Of a stretch of DNA of 64,000 bases, positions 17,431-24,563 are shown one piece after another. The position numbers were made by a program, and so were the translations under genes. The notes beneath the pieces are model-generated. The model was not told where the DNA came from and made no database searches. It saw only the letters and a list, made by a program, of their open reading frames with translations. Each line of letters opens with the position of its first letter. Positions within the stretch are counted from its first letter, which is position 1. This stretch comes from an uncultured Clostridia bacterium (GTDB lineage Bacteria; Bacillota; Clostridia; Lachnospirales; Lachnospiraceae): positions 1 through 64,000 of the forward strand of contig CALBKM010000046.1 in NCBI GenBank assembly GCA_937895705.1, read 5' to 3'.

Positions 17431-18097
17431 CCGGTCTCATCTCCTCTCGCAAAATGTCCAATACAAACAGATCATCCTTTAACACAGACAATTCTTTCTT
17501 CTGCTTGCAATAACGATCTCTTGCCTGCGTATCACGTTCCATCCTCTTATAATAATATTCTCTGTAATCCGCAGTCTCGTAGCCGATAAAAGTAATCTGA
17601 CGAAAGGCCTTTTCCGAAAGCAACACTACCTGTTCCCCAAGTGTACCAAGCTGCATTGCCTGATTCAAATCCCTCACCGAAATCGTATTATTAACAAAAT
17701 CCTGTGCGAAAGAAAAATAAGAATCGTCCGCTCGATATCCGACGATAACATCCACATCACTGATATCCGGCAGAAAATGCGTAAGAATGTACTCTCTGGC
17801 ATTACTTCCCACGCTGTTGTCAATGTCAAAACGACGGTTTTGGAGTAGCAACGCCAACCAATTTAAAATGTGAAACTCCCCTTTTGTCAAATGCAATACC
17901 TTCAATCCATCAAGAGACAACACATAACGATTTGCATAACCATCCTTCTTTGTAGGGCAGGCCCATTCCTTTGCAAGTTCAAGACTCTCGGTACAATAAA
18001 AGCCCAGCCCGTAGTCGTTATATTTCTTTCCGACGCCGTACTGCGGAACTTCCACAATCTGTTCAGAACCGTGATAAAGTGTAAGTCTGTTTTCCAT
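17396..18097 (-). CDS. DUF3990 protein, putative ADP-ribosyltransferase-like toxin
   Basis: A 233-residue protein with the DUF3990 signature: LYHGSEQIVEVPQYGVGKKY followed by DYGLGFYCTESLELAKEWA. This resembles the first strand and NAD-binding segment of ADP-ribosyltransferases (H..Y). A later EQVVLLSEKAF may hold the third catalytic position. It overlaps a helix-turn-helix partner downstream, an arrangement typical of type II toxin-antitoxin modules. Target and activity are inferred, not shown. The promoter immediately upstream carries two copies of a palindrome. Confidence 0.75.
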   Translation of the reverse strand: MENRLTLYHGSEQIVEVPQYGVGKKYNDYGLGFYCTESLELAKEWACPTKKDGYANRYVLSLDGLKVLHLTKGEFHILNWLALLLQNRRFDIDNSVGSNAREYILTHFLPDISDVDVIVGYRADDSYFSFAQDFVNNTISVRDLNQAMQLGTLGEQVVLLSEKAFRQITFIGYETADYREYYYKRMERDTQARDRYCKQKKELSVLKDDLFVLDILREEMRPDDERLQCHLFG

Positions 18098-18114
18098 AAC
18101 GCCCTCTCAAAAAG

Positions 18115-18176
18115 TGATACCGTGGTATTAGTTTCTTCTCAATTTAATTATAATACCGTAGTATTACTTTTGTCAA
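18115..18176 (-). promoter_or_regulatory. Promoter with twin operators for the DUF3990/XRE module
   Basis: Minus-strand TTGACA (18171-18176) and TATAAT (18147-18152) are 18 bases apart. A perfect palindrome TAATACTACGGTATTA (18151-18166) lies in the spacer and overlaps the -10 box. A near-identical copy, TAATACCACGGTATCA (18115-18130), lies 36 bases downstream centre to centre. This is the expected layout for autorepression by the XRE antitoxin. Confidence 0.8.
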
Positions 18177-18190
18177 CAATCAAATAAAAT

Positions 18191-18688
18191 TTATATTCTA
18201 TATCCTATTCTCACCTGCTCTCCTTCCTCACAAAGTGCCTCGCCTCCCATTGCAAAATAAAACTTCTGTGCATCGTAATTCCTTCTGTTTACCGATAAAA
18301 AGAACTCCTTATATCCACGTTCTATGACCAGTTTCTTCGCGATACGAAAGAACTCTCTACCGATTCCCTGCCGCTGGTACTCTTTTAAAATATACAACAA
18401 ACCGACTTCCTGTCCATACTCCCAAAACGGCCTGTACGGCTTTCCACAGGTCATAAATCCTACGATTTTTTCTCCAGTAATTGCCACATATAACGAAATC
18501 TCCGAATTCTCTACAATTGACTCAAATATCCTTTTATTCTTTTCCACATCATATCCCTTCAATTTCTCCTGTGGATAAATCCCCTGATAGGTTGTGTTCC
18601 AGACCTTTCCTTTTAATACCGCAAGGTTATAGCAGTCTGCAAGGCAAGCCTCACGATAGCTGATGTGTTTCTTATTCTCTGTCTGCAT
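18191..18688 (-). CDS. GNAT-family N-acetyltransferase (second gene of attenuated operon)
   Basis: A 165-residue GNAT protein with an intact acetyl-CoA loop (LKEYQRQGIGREFF), motif B (NRRNYDAQKFYFAMGG) and the WNTTYQGIYP N-terminal segment common in this family. The ATG at 18688 is preferred over 18697, which touches the AAAGGA site with no spacing. It begins 57 bases after the methyltransferase ends and is likely on the same transcript, so it may share control by the upstream attenuator. Substrates of such enzymes include antibiotics, polyamines and ribosomal protein termini; none is indicated directly. Confidence 0.82.
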   Translation of the reverse strand: MQTENKKHISYREACLADCYNLAVLKGKVWNTTYQGIYPQEKLKGYDVEKNKRIFESIVENSEISLYVAITGEKIVGFMTCGKPYRPFWEYGQEVGLLYILKEYQRQGIGREFFRIAKKLVIERGYKEFFLSVNRRNYDAQKFYFAMGGEALCEEGEQVRIGYRI

Positions 18689-18744
18689 TTGCTTCATTCC
18701 TTTCTTTCACTTACTGCTTTTGATTCAAAACTCCCCCGGCTCCT

Positions 18745-19527
18745 TTACTTCTTCACCAAATACAGCATTACATGCTGCGGCAGTTCCACTTCTCCTCCGT
18801 TTGCATTGATATACGCTCTTACCTCCTCCAAATACTCCGCTCTTTTCTCCTCCTGCAATGCCTGCGTCCCTGAATACGTGTTAAGTAGCGTCACATATCG
18901 CTCCGCGTCGTAGGTATCAGTCCACCGATACTCAAAAACTTCCGGTTCTCCAAAACAACCGCCCGACTGTATCTGCGCAATCCTTCGCTCTTTTACCTTT
19001 AAAACACCCTCCGCATCAAATCCCAGAGACTCCTGCGGAAGATACTTTTTCTTTATTGCGTTCAGTCCGTCAAAAATTACTCCCTCATAATAGGTCACAG
19101 AGGACATATGCCAGAACACCGCCAAAGTTCCTCCGACGTTTAACATCTCCCATGCTTTCGGATAACCAATCCAACTATCCACCCAATGAAACGCCGTAGC
19201 GGAATAAATCAAGTCATACTTCTTTTCCGTTTCATACTGCTCAAAATAGTCTTTTACTACCGTCACCTTGGGATTGTTTCCGTACTTTTGCTTCAAAAAG
19301 AGCACTTGCTCCTCACTGACCTCCAGTAAATCAAACCGGAAGTCTCCCGATAAAAACAGGTCTGTTGCCTGTCCTGTACCGGCACCTACCTCCAATACAT
19401 CTGCCCCTGCTCCCGGTTCCGCAAACTTCATCACCGTATCATACAATTCCTTCGGATATCCCGGTCTTGCGATGTCGTAATCCTTGATTACCTTTGAAAA
19501 TGTGTTCTTCAAAAACTCTGTGTTCAT
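18745..19527 (-). CDS. Class I SAM-dependent methyltransferase behind an attenuator
   Basis: A 260-residue methyltransferase with motif I DVLEVGAGTGQAT (near residue 44), LLEVSEEQ, the YDLIYSATAFHWVD motif IV and LNVGGTLAVFWH motif V/VI. It resembles small-molecule methyltransferases of the UbiE/Tam type rather than Erm, as no Erm-type dimethyladenosine motif is seen. A GGAGG site precedes the ATG. What sets it apart is the leader: a 19-residue ORF, alternative hairpins and an intrinsic terminator lie between its promoter and its start. This suggests induction by ribosome stalling, perhaps by a drug. Confidence 0.85.
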   Translation of the reverse strand: MNTEFLKNTFSKVIKDYDIARPGYPKELYDTVMKFAEPGAGADVLEVGAGTGQATDLFLSGDFRFDLLEVSEEQVLFLKQKYGNNPKVTVVKDYFEQYETEKKYDLIYSATAFHWVDSWIGYPKAWEMLNVGGTLAVFWHMSSVTYYEGVIFDGLNAIKKKYLPQESLGFDAEGVLKVKERRIAQIQSGGCFGEPEVFEYRWTDTYDAERYVTLLNTYSGTQALQEEKRAEYLEEVRAYINANGGEVELPQHVMLYLVKK

Positions 19528-19560
19528 TGTGTTATCCTCCTTTTCTTCCCTTGAAACTAA

Positions 19561-19610
19561 AAAGAACCGTACGCAAACTCAGCCTAAAGCTAAATCTGTT
19601 ACGGTTCTTT
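19561..19610 (-). terminator. Attenuator terminator before the methyltransferase
   Basis: Perfect eleven-base stem AAAGAACCGTA/TACGGTTCTTT with an inner AGC/GCT helix, followed by a TTTTT run on the minus strand. It ends 33 bases before the methyltransferase ATG, so full-length mRNA requires read-through. Confidence 0.85.
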
Positions 19611-19694
19611 CTGCATCTCTATGATTCTAAACAGTAACCGCACAGAAACAAGACGTACCTCTTGTAACCATGCGGGGTGCAATGATTACAAGAG
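19602..19694 (-). promoter_or_regulatory. Alternative hairpins of the attenuator
   Basis: Hairpin 1 pairs CTCTTGTAATC (19684-19694, the last leader codons and stop) with GGTTACAAGAG (19659-19669). It extends further through AAGA.CGTA on each side. A competing antiterminator can form between CGGTT.CTG (19632-19640) and CAG..AACCG (19602-19613). It would use the 5' arm of the terminator. The pairing logic is inferred by eye. Confidence 0.6.
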
Positions 19695-19745
19695 CCTACG
19701 TTCTTCTTCTCTGCGTTCTAAACTGTTCACCATTACGTTCATCAT
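19686..19745 (-). CDS. 19-residue leader peptide of the methyltransferase-GNAT operon
   Basis: The frame reads MMNVMVNSLERREEERRLL. It starts six bases after an AAAGGA site and lies about 25 bases downstream of a good promoter. Its last three codons (Leu-Leu-stop) form the 5' arm of a strong hairpin, the usual geometry of leader peptides that sense ribosome stalling. It is rich in Arg and Glu and has no run of one amino acid, so control by starvation for a single amino acid is less likely than control by a translation inhibitor. It is too short for standard gene callers. No homologue is recalled. Confidence 0.7.
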   Translation of the reverse strand: MMNVMVNSLERREEERRLL

Positions 19746-19773
19746 AGAGTTTCCTTTCAAAGTTATTTTTCAC

Positions 19774-19802
19774 ATCATAGCACAAAATATAATAAATTGC
19801 AA
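19774..19802 (-). promoter_or_regulatory. Sigma-A promoter of the attenuated operon
   Basis: TTGCAA (19797-19802) and TATGAT (19774-19779) on the minus strand, 17 bases apart. The -35 box abuts the stop codon of the SecD-head lipoprotein gene. Confidence 0.7.
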
Positions 19803-20510
19803 CTACTTTATTTCCACAACCTCACGATTGAATTCCCGCAAATTCAGCGGAAGCTCCCCGATTCGTATCACGGTTGCCAAATGTTCTGCCGTCTCTTCAG
19901 TTAATCCTCCGGAAATGATCGCCTTTCCGTCTGTTATCGCCTGTTGTATTATCGGAGCACATATCACCTCGTCGTCATACACAATCGTAATCGTTTCACC
20001 GATATTTGCTTCGGTTATCTGCGCAAACTTATCTGTTCCGTCTTCCGTAAAGCTAATCACAACAACATTTTCTGTCGTTCCGTTAAACTGAGCCCAACTA
20101 TTCTCTGCGGTCCGGATATCCTTTCCTTCAAGAATAATCTCTTCTCCAAGTACAAAAAGCAACTCCCCTTTATTCCCTATATCGTCCGGTAAAACATCTT
20201 TCTCTGTCACGTTCGGAATATCAATGTTAATCATGCGAATCGCATTCCGATATACAATGGCATTCTCTACTCCCTCATTCTCAATACGCTTTCGAATTTT
20301 ATAGATTGTTTCATTCAATTCCTCTTCCGTAAACTCTTCATCGATTACCGTAAAAACAATCCGCATCCCTACCGTTTTTTCCTCTTCCGCCTCCCGGACG
20401 GTTGCTTCCTGCTTTACTTCCTCTACAACTTCTTTCTTGTCCTTCATTTCTCCACATCCGCAAAAACCAAGCAATAATAACAAGATAACACTGACTGCTC
20501 TTTTCTTCAT
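19803..20510 (-). CDS. Lipoprotein with a SecD P1-head-like domain
   Basis: A 235-residue protein with a short signal peptide and a Cys-rich lipobox region (LLLLLGFCGCG; the second Cys fits best after Gly). A charged linker follows. Residues about 50 to 235 match the SecD periplasmic head: FTEEELNETIYKIRKRIENEGVENA, then ISFTEDGTDKFAQITEANIGETITIVYDDEVICAPIIQQAI and GGLTEETAEHLATVIRIGELPL. The twelve-helix SecD/SecF channel is absent. Stand-alone SecD-head lipoproteins are of unknown role; they may act in late export folding. The ATG at 20510 is taken, with an in-frame GTG three bases upstream as an alternative. Confidence 0.8.
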   Translation of the reverse strand: MKKRAVSVILLLLLGFCGCGEMKDKKEVVEEVKQEATVREAEEEKTVGMRIVFTVIDEEFTEEELNETIYKIRKRIENEGVENAIVYRNAIRMINIDIPNVTEKDVLPDDIGNKGELLFVLGEEIILEGKDIRTAENSWAQFNGTTENVVVISFTEDGTDKFAQITEANIGETITIVYDDEVICAPIIQQAITDGKAIISGGLTEETAEHLATVIRIGELPLNLREFNREVVEIK

Positions 20511-20537
20511 CACTTCTTCTGTCCCTTCCTCTATCCG

Positions 20538-21392
20538 CTATTTTTCCACCAATTCCTCCGGCTTCTCCGCTCCCGCATCATCCCGCGGCAGTGCATCGAT
20601 TCTCGCCATATCGTCTGCACTTAAAGAAAAATCATACACATCCAAATTCTCCCGCATCCGTTCCGGATTTGCGGATTTTACAAGAGGAGCCAGCCCATGC
20701 TGTAACACCCAACACAGACAAATCTGTGCCGGTGTTTTCCTGTACTTGGCGGAAAGTTCTTTCATAAGTTCACCTGTCAATGCTGCACCTGCACCTAACG
20801 GTCGCCATGCTTCCGGCACAATGCCGTGCGCCAGACACCACTCCACACATTCCATCTGCGGATACCCCGGACGGAACTCAATCTGATTCACCATCGGCAC
20901 GATTTCCGCCGTTGTAAGAAGTGGTTCCAGATGCTGTGGCAAGAAGTTGCTGACACCGATAGCCCGCGCCTTTCCTGCGCGGTAAATTGCCTCCATGGCA
21001 CGCCAGGTCTCTGCGTTTACCTCTTCCCAGTTCTCATAGTTTCTTGCTACCGCCGGCCAATGAATCAGGTACAAATCCACATACTCCAACCCCAAGTCCT
21101 TTAATGTGGCATCACATGCCGTGAGCACTTTCTCGTAGCTTCTATGGGTAAACCATACCTTGCTTGTCACAAAAAGGTCTTCACGGGCAATTCCGGACAT
21201 TCGGATGCCTTCTCCCACACTTACTTCGTTTTCATATCGGGCCGCGCCGTCAATATGCCGGTATCCTGCTTTTATCGCCTCTGCTACCGCCTCTGCACCT
21301 TCCGGGCTATTTCCCACTTGCCAGGTACCGTATCCGATAGTCGGCATCTCCACACCGTTTGCCAGTTGTATTGTTTTCTTCACCTCTGCCAT
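20538..21392 (-). CDS. Aldo/keto reductase
   Basis: A 284-residue NADPH-dependent aldo/keto reductase of the 2,5-didehydrogluconate reductase type. The catalytic tetrad is visible: Asp in HIDGAARYENE, Tyr in the same block, Lys in VTSKVW and His in DLYLIHWP. The GVSNFLPQHLEPLL and C-terminal KSANPERMRENLDVYDFSL segments also fit. The ATG at 21392 follows AGGGGG; an upstream frame to 21428 lacks a site. It begins 20 bases past the end of mnmA. The carbonyl substrate is unknown. Confidence 0.92.
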   Translation of the reverse strand: MAEVKKTIQLANGVEMPTIGYGTWQVGNSPEGAEAVAEAIKAGYRHIDGAARYENEVSVGEGIRMSGIAREDLFVTSKVWFTHRSYEKVLTACDATLKDLGLEYVDLYLIHWPAVARNYENWEEVNAETWRAMEAIYRAGKARAIGVSNFLPQHLEPLLTTAEIVPMVNQIEFRPGYPQMECVEWCLAHGIVPEAWRPLGAGAALTGELMKELSAKYRKTPAQICLCWVLQHGLAPLVKSANPERMRENLDVYDFSLSADDMARIDALPRDDAGAEKPEELVEK

Positions 21393-21412
21393 ATCCGAAT
21401 CCCCCTCATCAC

Positions 21413-22543
21413 TTATTCCTTCCGGCAAATCACCGCACCGCCGGCTACCACAAGCGCTGTTCTCGGAAACTTCTCCGTCGCTTGCGCAATCGTCACATCT
21501 AACTGCTCACCGCAGCTTTCTTCCTCATTCGTCACAATTTCCTCTTCTTTGTAAAACACCACTGCTTGTCCCGGTGTTGCGGCACGCTGCGGCTCATCAA
21601 ACTCCAGACGTAACCGCTCTCCTTCACAATACACCGTACACATGGCGCCTCTATGACTGTAACGGATTTTTGCAAGCAAACGCATTCCGTCCTCTATCTG
21701 TTCCAGCGCCATTCCGTGATACTCCCTTGCATACACGTTTTTGTCCTGCAACGCATCGTTTCCGGACAGCACTACTTCATTGCTCTCCGGTCGCAATTCC
21801 TTTACATAGCGGGGTTCTCCAAATGCAATACCAAGACCTTTTCTCTGACCTACTGTATAATAAATGATGCCCTGATGAGTCCCGAGTACAGTTCCGTGTT
21901 CATCCACAAAATTTCCTTGTTCCGACTTAACGCTTTCTTTTTTCACCAGATAATCGGTATAAACTTCTCCCTCAGGCAAAAAGCAGATTTCCATACTGTC
22001 TGCTTTATCTGCCACAGAAAGGCCTATCTTTGTCGCAATCTCACGTATTTCCTCTTTTTCGTAAGAAGCCAGAGGCATCCTTGTCTTCGCCAGCTGCTCC
22101 TGGGATAACCCATACAATACATAGGCCTGATCCTTTGCGGAAGACGCTCCGCAGCGAACGGCATATCTGCCGTTTGCAAGGCACACCACCCCTGCGTAAT
22201 GGCCGGTGGCTATGCCTTCTGCTCCTTCCTCTTCCGCCACAGAAAGAAGCGCCGTCCACTTCATCGTCGGATTACACACCATACACGGATTCGGAGTTTC
22301 TCCTTTTTTATAAGACTCCGTAAAATACCGGATAATTGTCTCTTGAAACTTTTCTTTTAACTCTACCACACGATGTCGGATACCGATACGCACCGCCACC
22401 TCTGCCGCATCCGCCACTTCCTTTTCTGCATTTCCGTGCATGCATAAAGTAACACCGATGACCTCGTATCCCTGTTCCTTTAACAAATATGCCGTCACAG
22501 CAGAATCCACTCCGCCGGACAAACCCACTACGATTTTCTTCAT
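21413..22543 (-). CDS. mnmA: tRNA-specific 2-thiouridylase MnmA
   Basis: A 376-residue enzyme that puts sulfur on U34 of Lys, Glu and Gln tRNAs. The PP-loop SGGVDSAV is at residues 9-16, the catalytic Cys in NPCMVCN at 87, and the second Cys in DSMEICF at 187, so the persulfide relay is complete. GHYAGV, KDQAYVLYGL and the YYTVGQRKGLGI block follow. A cysteine desulfurase gene ends 52 bases upstream of the mnmA start, which fits direct sulfur supply. Confidence 0.96.
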   Translation of the reverse strand: MKKIVVGLSGGVDSAVTAYLLKEQGYEVIGVTLCMHGNAEKEVADAAEVAVRIGIRHRVVELKEKFQETIIRYFTESYKKGETPNPCMVCNPTMKWTALLSVAEEEGAEGIATGHYAGVVCLANGRYAVRCGASSAKDQAYVLYGLSQEQLAKTRMPLASYEKEEIREIATKIGLSVADKADSMEICFLPEGEVYTDYLVKKESVKSEQGNFVDEHGTVLGTHQGIIYYTVGQRKGLGIAFGEPRYVKELRPESNEVVLSGNDALQDKNVYAREYHGMALEQIEDGMRLLAKIRYSHRGAMCTVYCEGERLRLEFDEPQRAATPGQAVVFYKEEEIVTNEEESCGEQLDVTIAQATEKFPRTALVVAGGAVICRKE

Positions 22544-22595
22544 ACGATTACCTTTCTATTGTTGTAGAATTGTTCTCTGCATTCTACTTGGTACT

Positions 22596-23786
22596 TCATT
22601 CTCTTCCGTCCCGTGCCGCAATCTTCGCATAATAAGGGGACATGGCCCTGATTTTCCCAATGACTTCCTTCATCCGGTCTATGGTAAAATCAATGTCCTG
22701 CTTTGTCGTATCCCGTCCCAGAGTAAAGCGAAGCGCCCCGTGAGCAACATCCTCGGGAAGCCCGATTGCCGTCAATACATGGGACGGCTCTGTCTGGCCC
22801 GTGGTACAAGCCGACCCGCTGGAACCGCAAATCCCATCGGAATCCAGCATAATCAGCACAGTCTCGCCTTCGATGAACTGAAAACAAAAGCTTACATGGC
22901 CGGCCAGCCGATGCTTTATAGAACCGGTCACTCTTGCATAAGGAATCTCCCTTAGTACTGTCTCTATAAAATAATCCCGAAGTGCACACTCTCGTTTTTC
23001 CGTCTCCTCTCGAGACGAAAATGTCAACTCCGCTGCTTTAGCAAAGCCTACAATTCCCGGTACATTCTCTGTCCCTGCGCGACGTCTCTTCTCCTGCGCT
23101 CCGCCGTGTAAAAACGATTGTAACCTCACATCTCTTCTTACATACAAAAAACCCACGCCCTTCGGTCCACCGATTTTATGAGCGCTGGCTGACAACATGG
23201 CAATTTTTCCGTCTTCCACGGAAAGAGGGAGCTTTCCGTATGCCTGTACCGCATCGGTATGAAACAAAATGCCTCGCTCCGTTACGATTTTTGCCAATTC
23301 TTCAATCGGTTCTATTGTTCCAATCTCGTTATTTGCCGTCATAATCGAGACCAGCACCGTATCCGGCGTCAATACTCGCAGTAAACTCTCGGTCGAGATA
23401 ATGCCCTCTTCGTCCGGAGTCAGGTACGTCACCCGGTATCCTTCCCGTTCCAAAGCCTCACAAGTATGAAGCACCGCATGATGCTCGATTTTCGTCGTAA
23501 TAATATGGTGACCCTTGTCCCGGTACGCCTGTACCGCCATTTTAATGGCCCAATTGTCCGCCTCGGTGCCGCTGCCGGTAAAATAAATCTCCTCCGGTCT
23601 TGCACCAATCGTCGACGCAATCTGCTTTCTGGCAGTCTCAACGGCTCTCTTCCCTATATTCGCAAGACCGTACTGGCTGGAGGGATTGCCGAAGTTTTCC
23701 GTAAAGTACGGAAGCATGGCTTCTACCGCTTCTTTCCACATCGGCATAGTTGCCGCATTGTCCAAATATATGATTCGTTTTTCCAT
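22596..23786 (-). CDS. Cysteine desulfurase (NifS/IscS type), likely sulfur donor for MnmA
   Basis: A 396-residue PLP enzyme that removes sulfur from cysteine as a protein persulfide. It starts LDNAATMPM, has the PLP lysine in SASAHKIGGPKG and the persulfide Cys in GSACTTGQTEPSHVL; that loop is of the long, IscS-like type. GAGGAAA precedes the ATG at 23786. No IscU/SufU or Fe-S assembly gene is next to it and mnmA follows directly, so tRNA thiolation is the likely main job. Whether it also serves Fe-S assembly cannot be told here. Confidence 0.93.
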   Translation of the reverse strand: MEKRIIYLDNAATMPMWKEAVEAMLPYFTENFGNPSSQYGLANIGKRAVETARKQIASTIGARPEEIYFTGSGTEADNWAIKMAVQAYRDKGHHIITTKIEHHAVLHTCEALEREGYRVTYLTPDEEGIISTESLLRVLTPDTVLVSIMTANNEIGTIEPIEELAKIVTERGILFHTDAVQAYGKLPLSVEDGKIAMLSASAHKIGGPKGVGFLYVRRDVRLQSFLHGGAQEKRRRAGTENVPGIVGFAKAAELTFSSREETEKRECALRDYFIETVLREIPYARVTGSIKHRLAGHVSFCFQFIEGETVLIMLDSDGICGSSGSACTTGQTEPSHVLTAIGLPEDVAHGALRFTLGRDTTKQDIDFTIDRMKEVIGKIRAMSPYYAKIAARDGRE

Positions 23787-23895
23787 ACCTATTTCCTCAA
23801 TACACTATATCCATATTCTATGCAGATACTTACTGTACGTTCAGTATATCACAACAAAGTAATAAAGTGATTTCATTTTGTACTTCTCCGTTTTC

Positions 23896-24474
23896 TTATT
23901 TCCACGTACTTTTCTTTAACTTCCCGATTTCCAGATGAAACAGCATCACCCATATAAGCGGCAAAATCGCCAAAATTCCCCATACAATGCTCTTTCCGAC
24001 AAGTGCTAATACCGCAGCAACCAAAAATCCGATTAATCCCCACAACCTCAATCTGATATAAGCCTCGTATCTCTGCTCAAAAGTAGCGCACATTTCAAAG
24101 GGCCGCCCGTCATTCTCTTTCTCAACAATCAGCAGTTCCTTATGTAGTGTCGTCTTTTCGGTAGCGACACGTCCTCCTTCTTCCGCCCACGGGCGATACT
24201 CCACCTTGCCTGTGGAATAATTTAAATTCGCATTCTTAAACCATACCCGATATCCGCACGCCTCCAAAGTCCTGACATACTCCTCCGCACTTTCTTTCGA
24301 ACGATTGGCAATATACGCTACCTTATACCGGTATTTTCTCTTCTCGCATTCCTCAAACTCATATCCGGAAGTAGTCGTACCTATTAACTTCCATCCCTCA
24401 TCGCACATTTTATTTAACCACTGCTCCTGGGATGTAAAAAACAACCAGAAAAACTTTCTCATACTTTTTTTCAT
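23896..24474 (-). CDS. DUF2812 membrane protein
   Basis: A 192-residue protein with the DUF2812 pattern: MRKFFWLFFTSQEQWLNKMC-DEGWKL at the N terminus, a YRYKVAYIANRSKE middle, and two C-terminal hydrophobic helices (about 135-155 and 160-180). Such proteins usually lie next to a PadR-family repressor and are thought to respond to envelope stress. No PadR gene is present here. The start at 24474 is chosen for GGTGGAG seven bases upstream; the longer frame to 24528 has no convincing site. It is divergent from the flippase gene. Confidence 0.75.
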   Translation of the reverse strand: MKKSMRKFFWLFFTSQEQWLNKMCDEGWKLIGTTTSGYEFEECEKRKYRYKVAYIANRSKESAEEYVRTLEACGYRVWFKNANLNYSTGKVEYRPWAEEGGRVATEKTTLHKELLIVEKENDGRPFEMCATFEQRYEAYIRLRLWGLIGFLVAAVLALVGKSIVWGILAILPLIWVMLFHLEIGKLKKSTWK

Positions 24475-24563
24475 CAACACTCTCCACCTTTCTTTCAACA
24501 TACTCCTCGTCATATCCGAGAACACCATATCATAAGCTTATAAAAACGCCCGGAGGCATCTCC

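Noticed and set aside
21160..21867. Long plus-strand open frame of 235 codons.
   Set aside because: It is antisense to aldo/keto reductase and mnmA, rich in Ser/Pro/His as expected for a shadow frame, with no ribosome site.
24475..24528. N-terminal extension of the DUF2812 gene as part of a lost PadR gene.
   Set aside because: Only 18 codons, no PadR-like sequence recognised; treated as untranslated leader.
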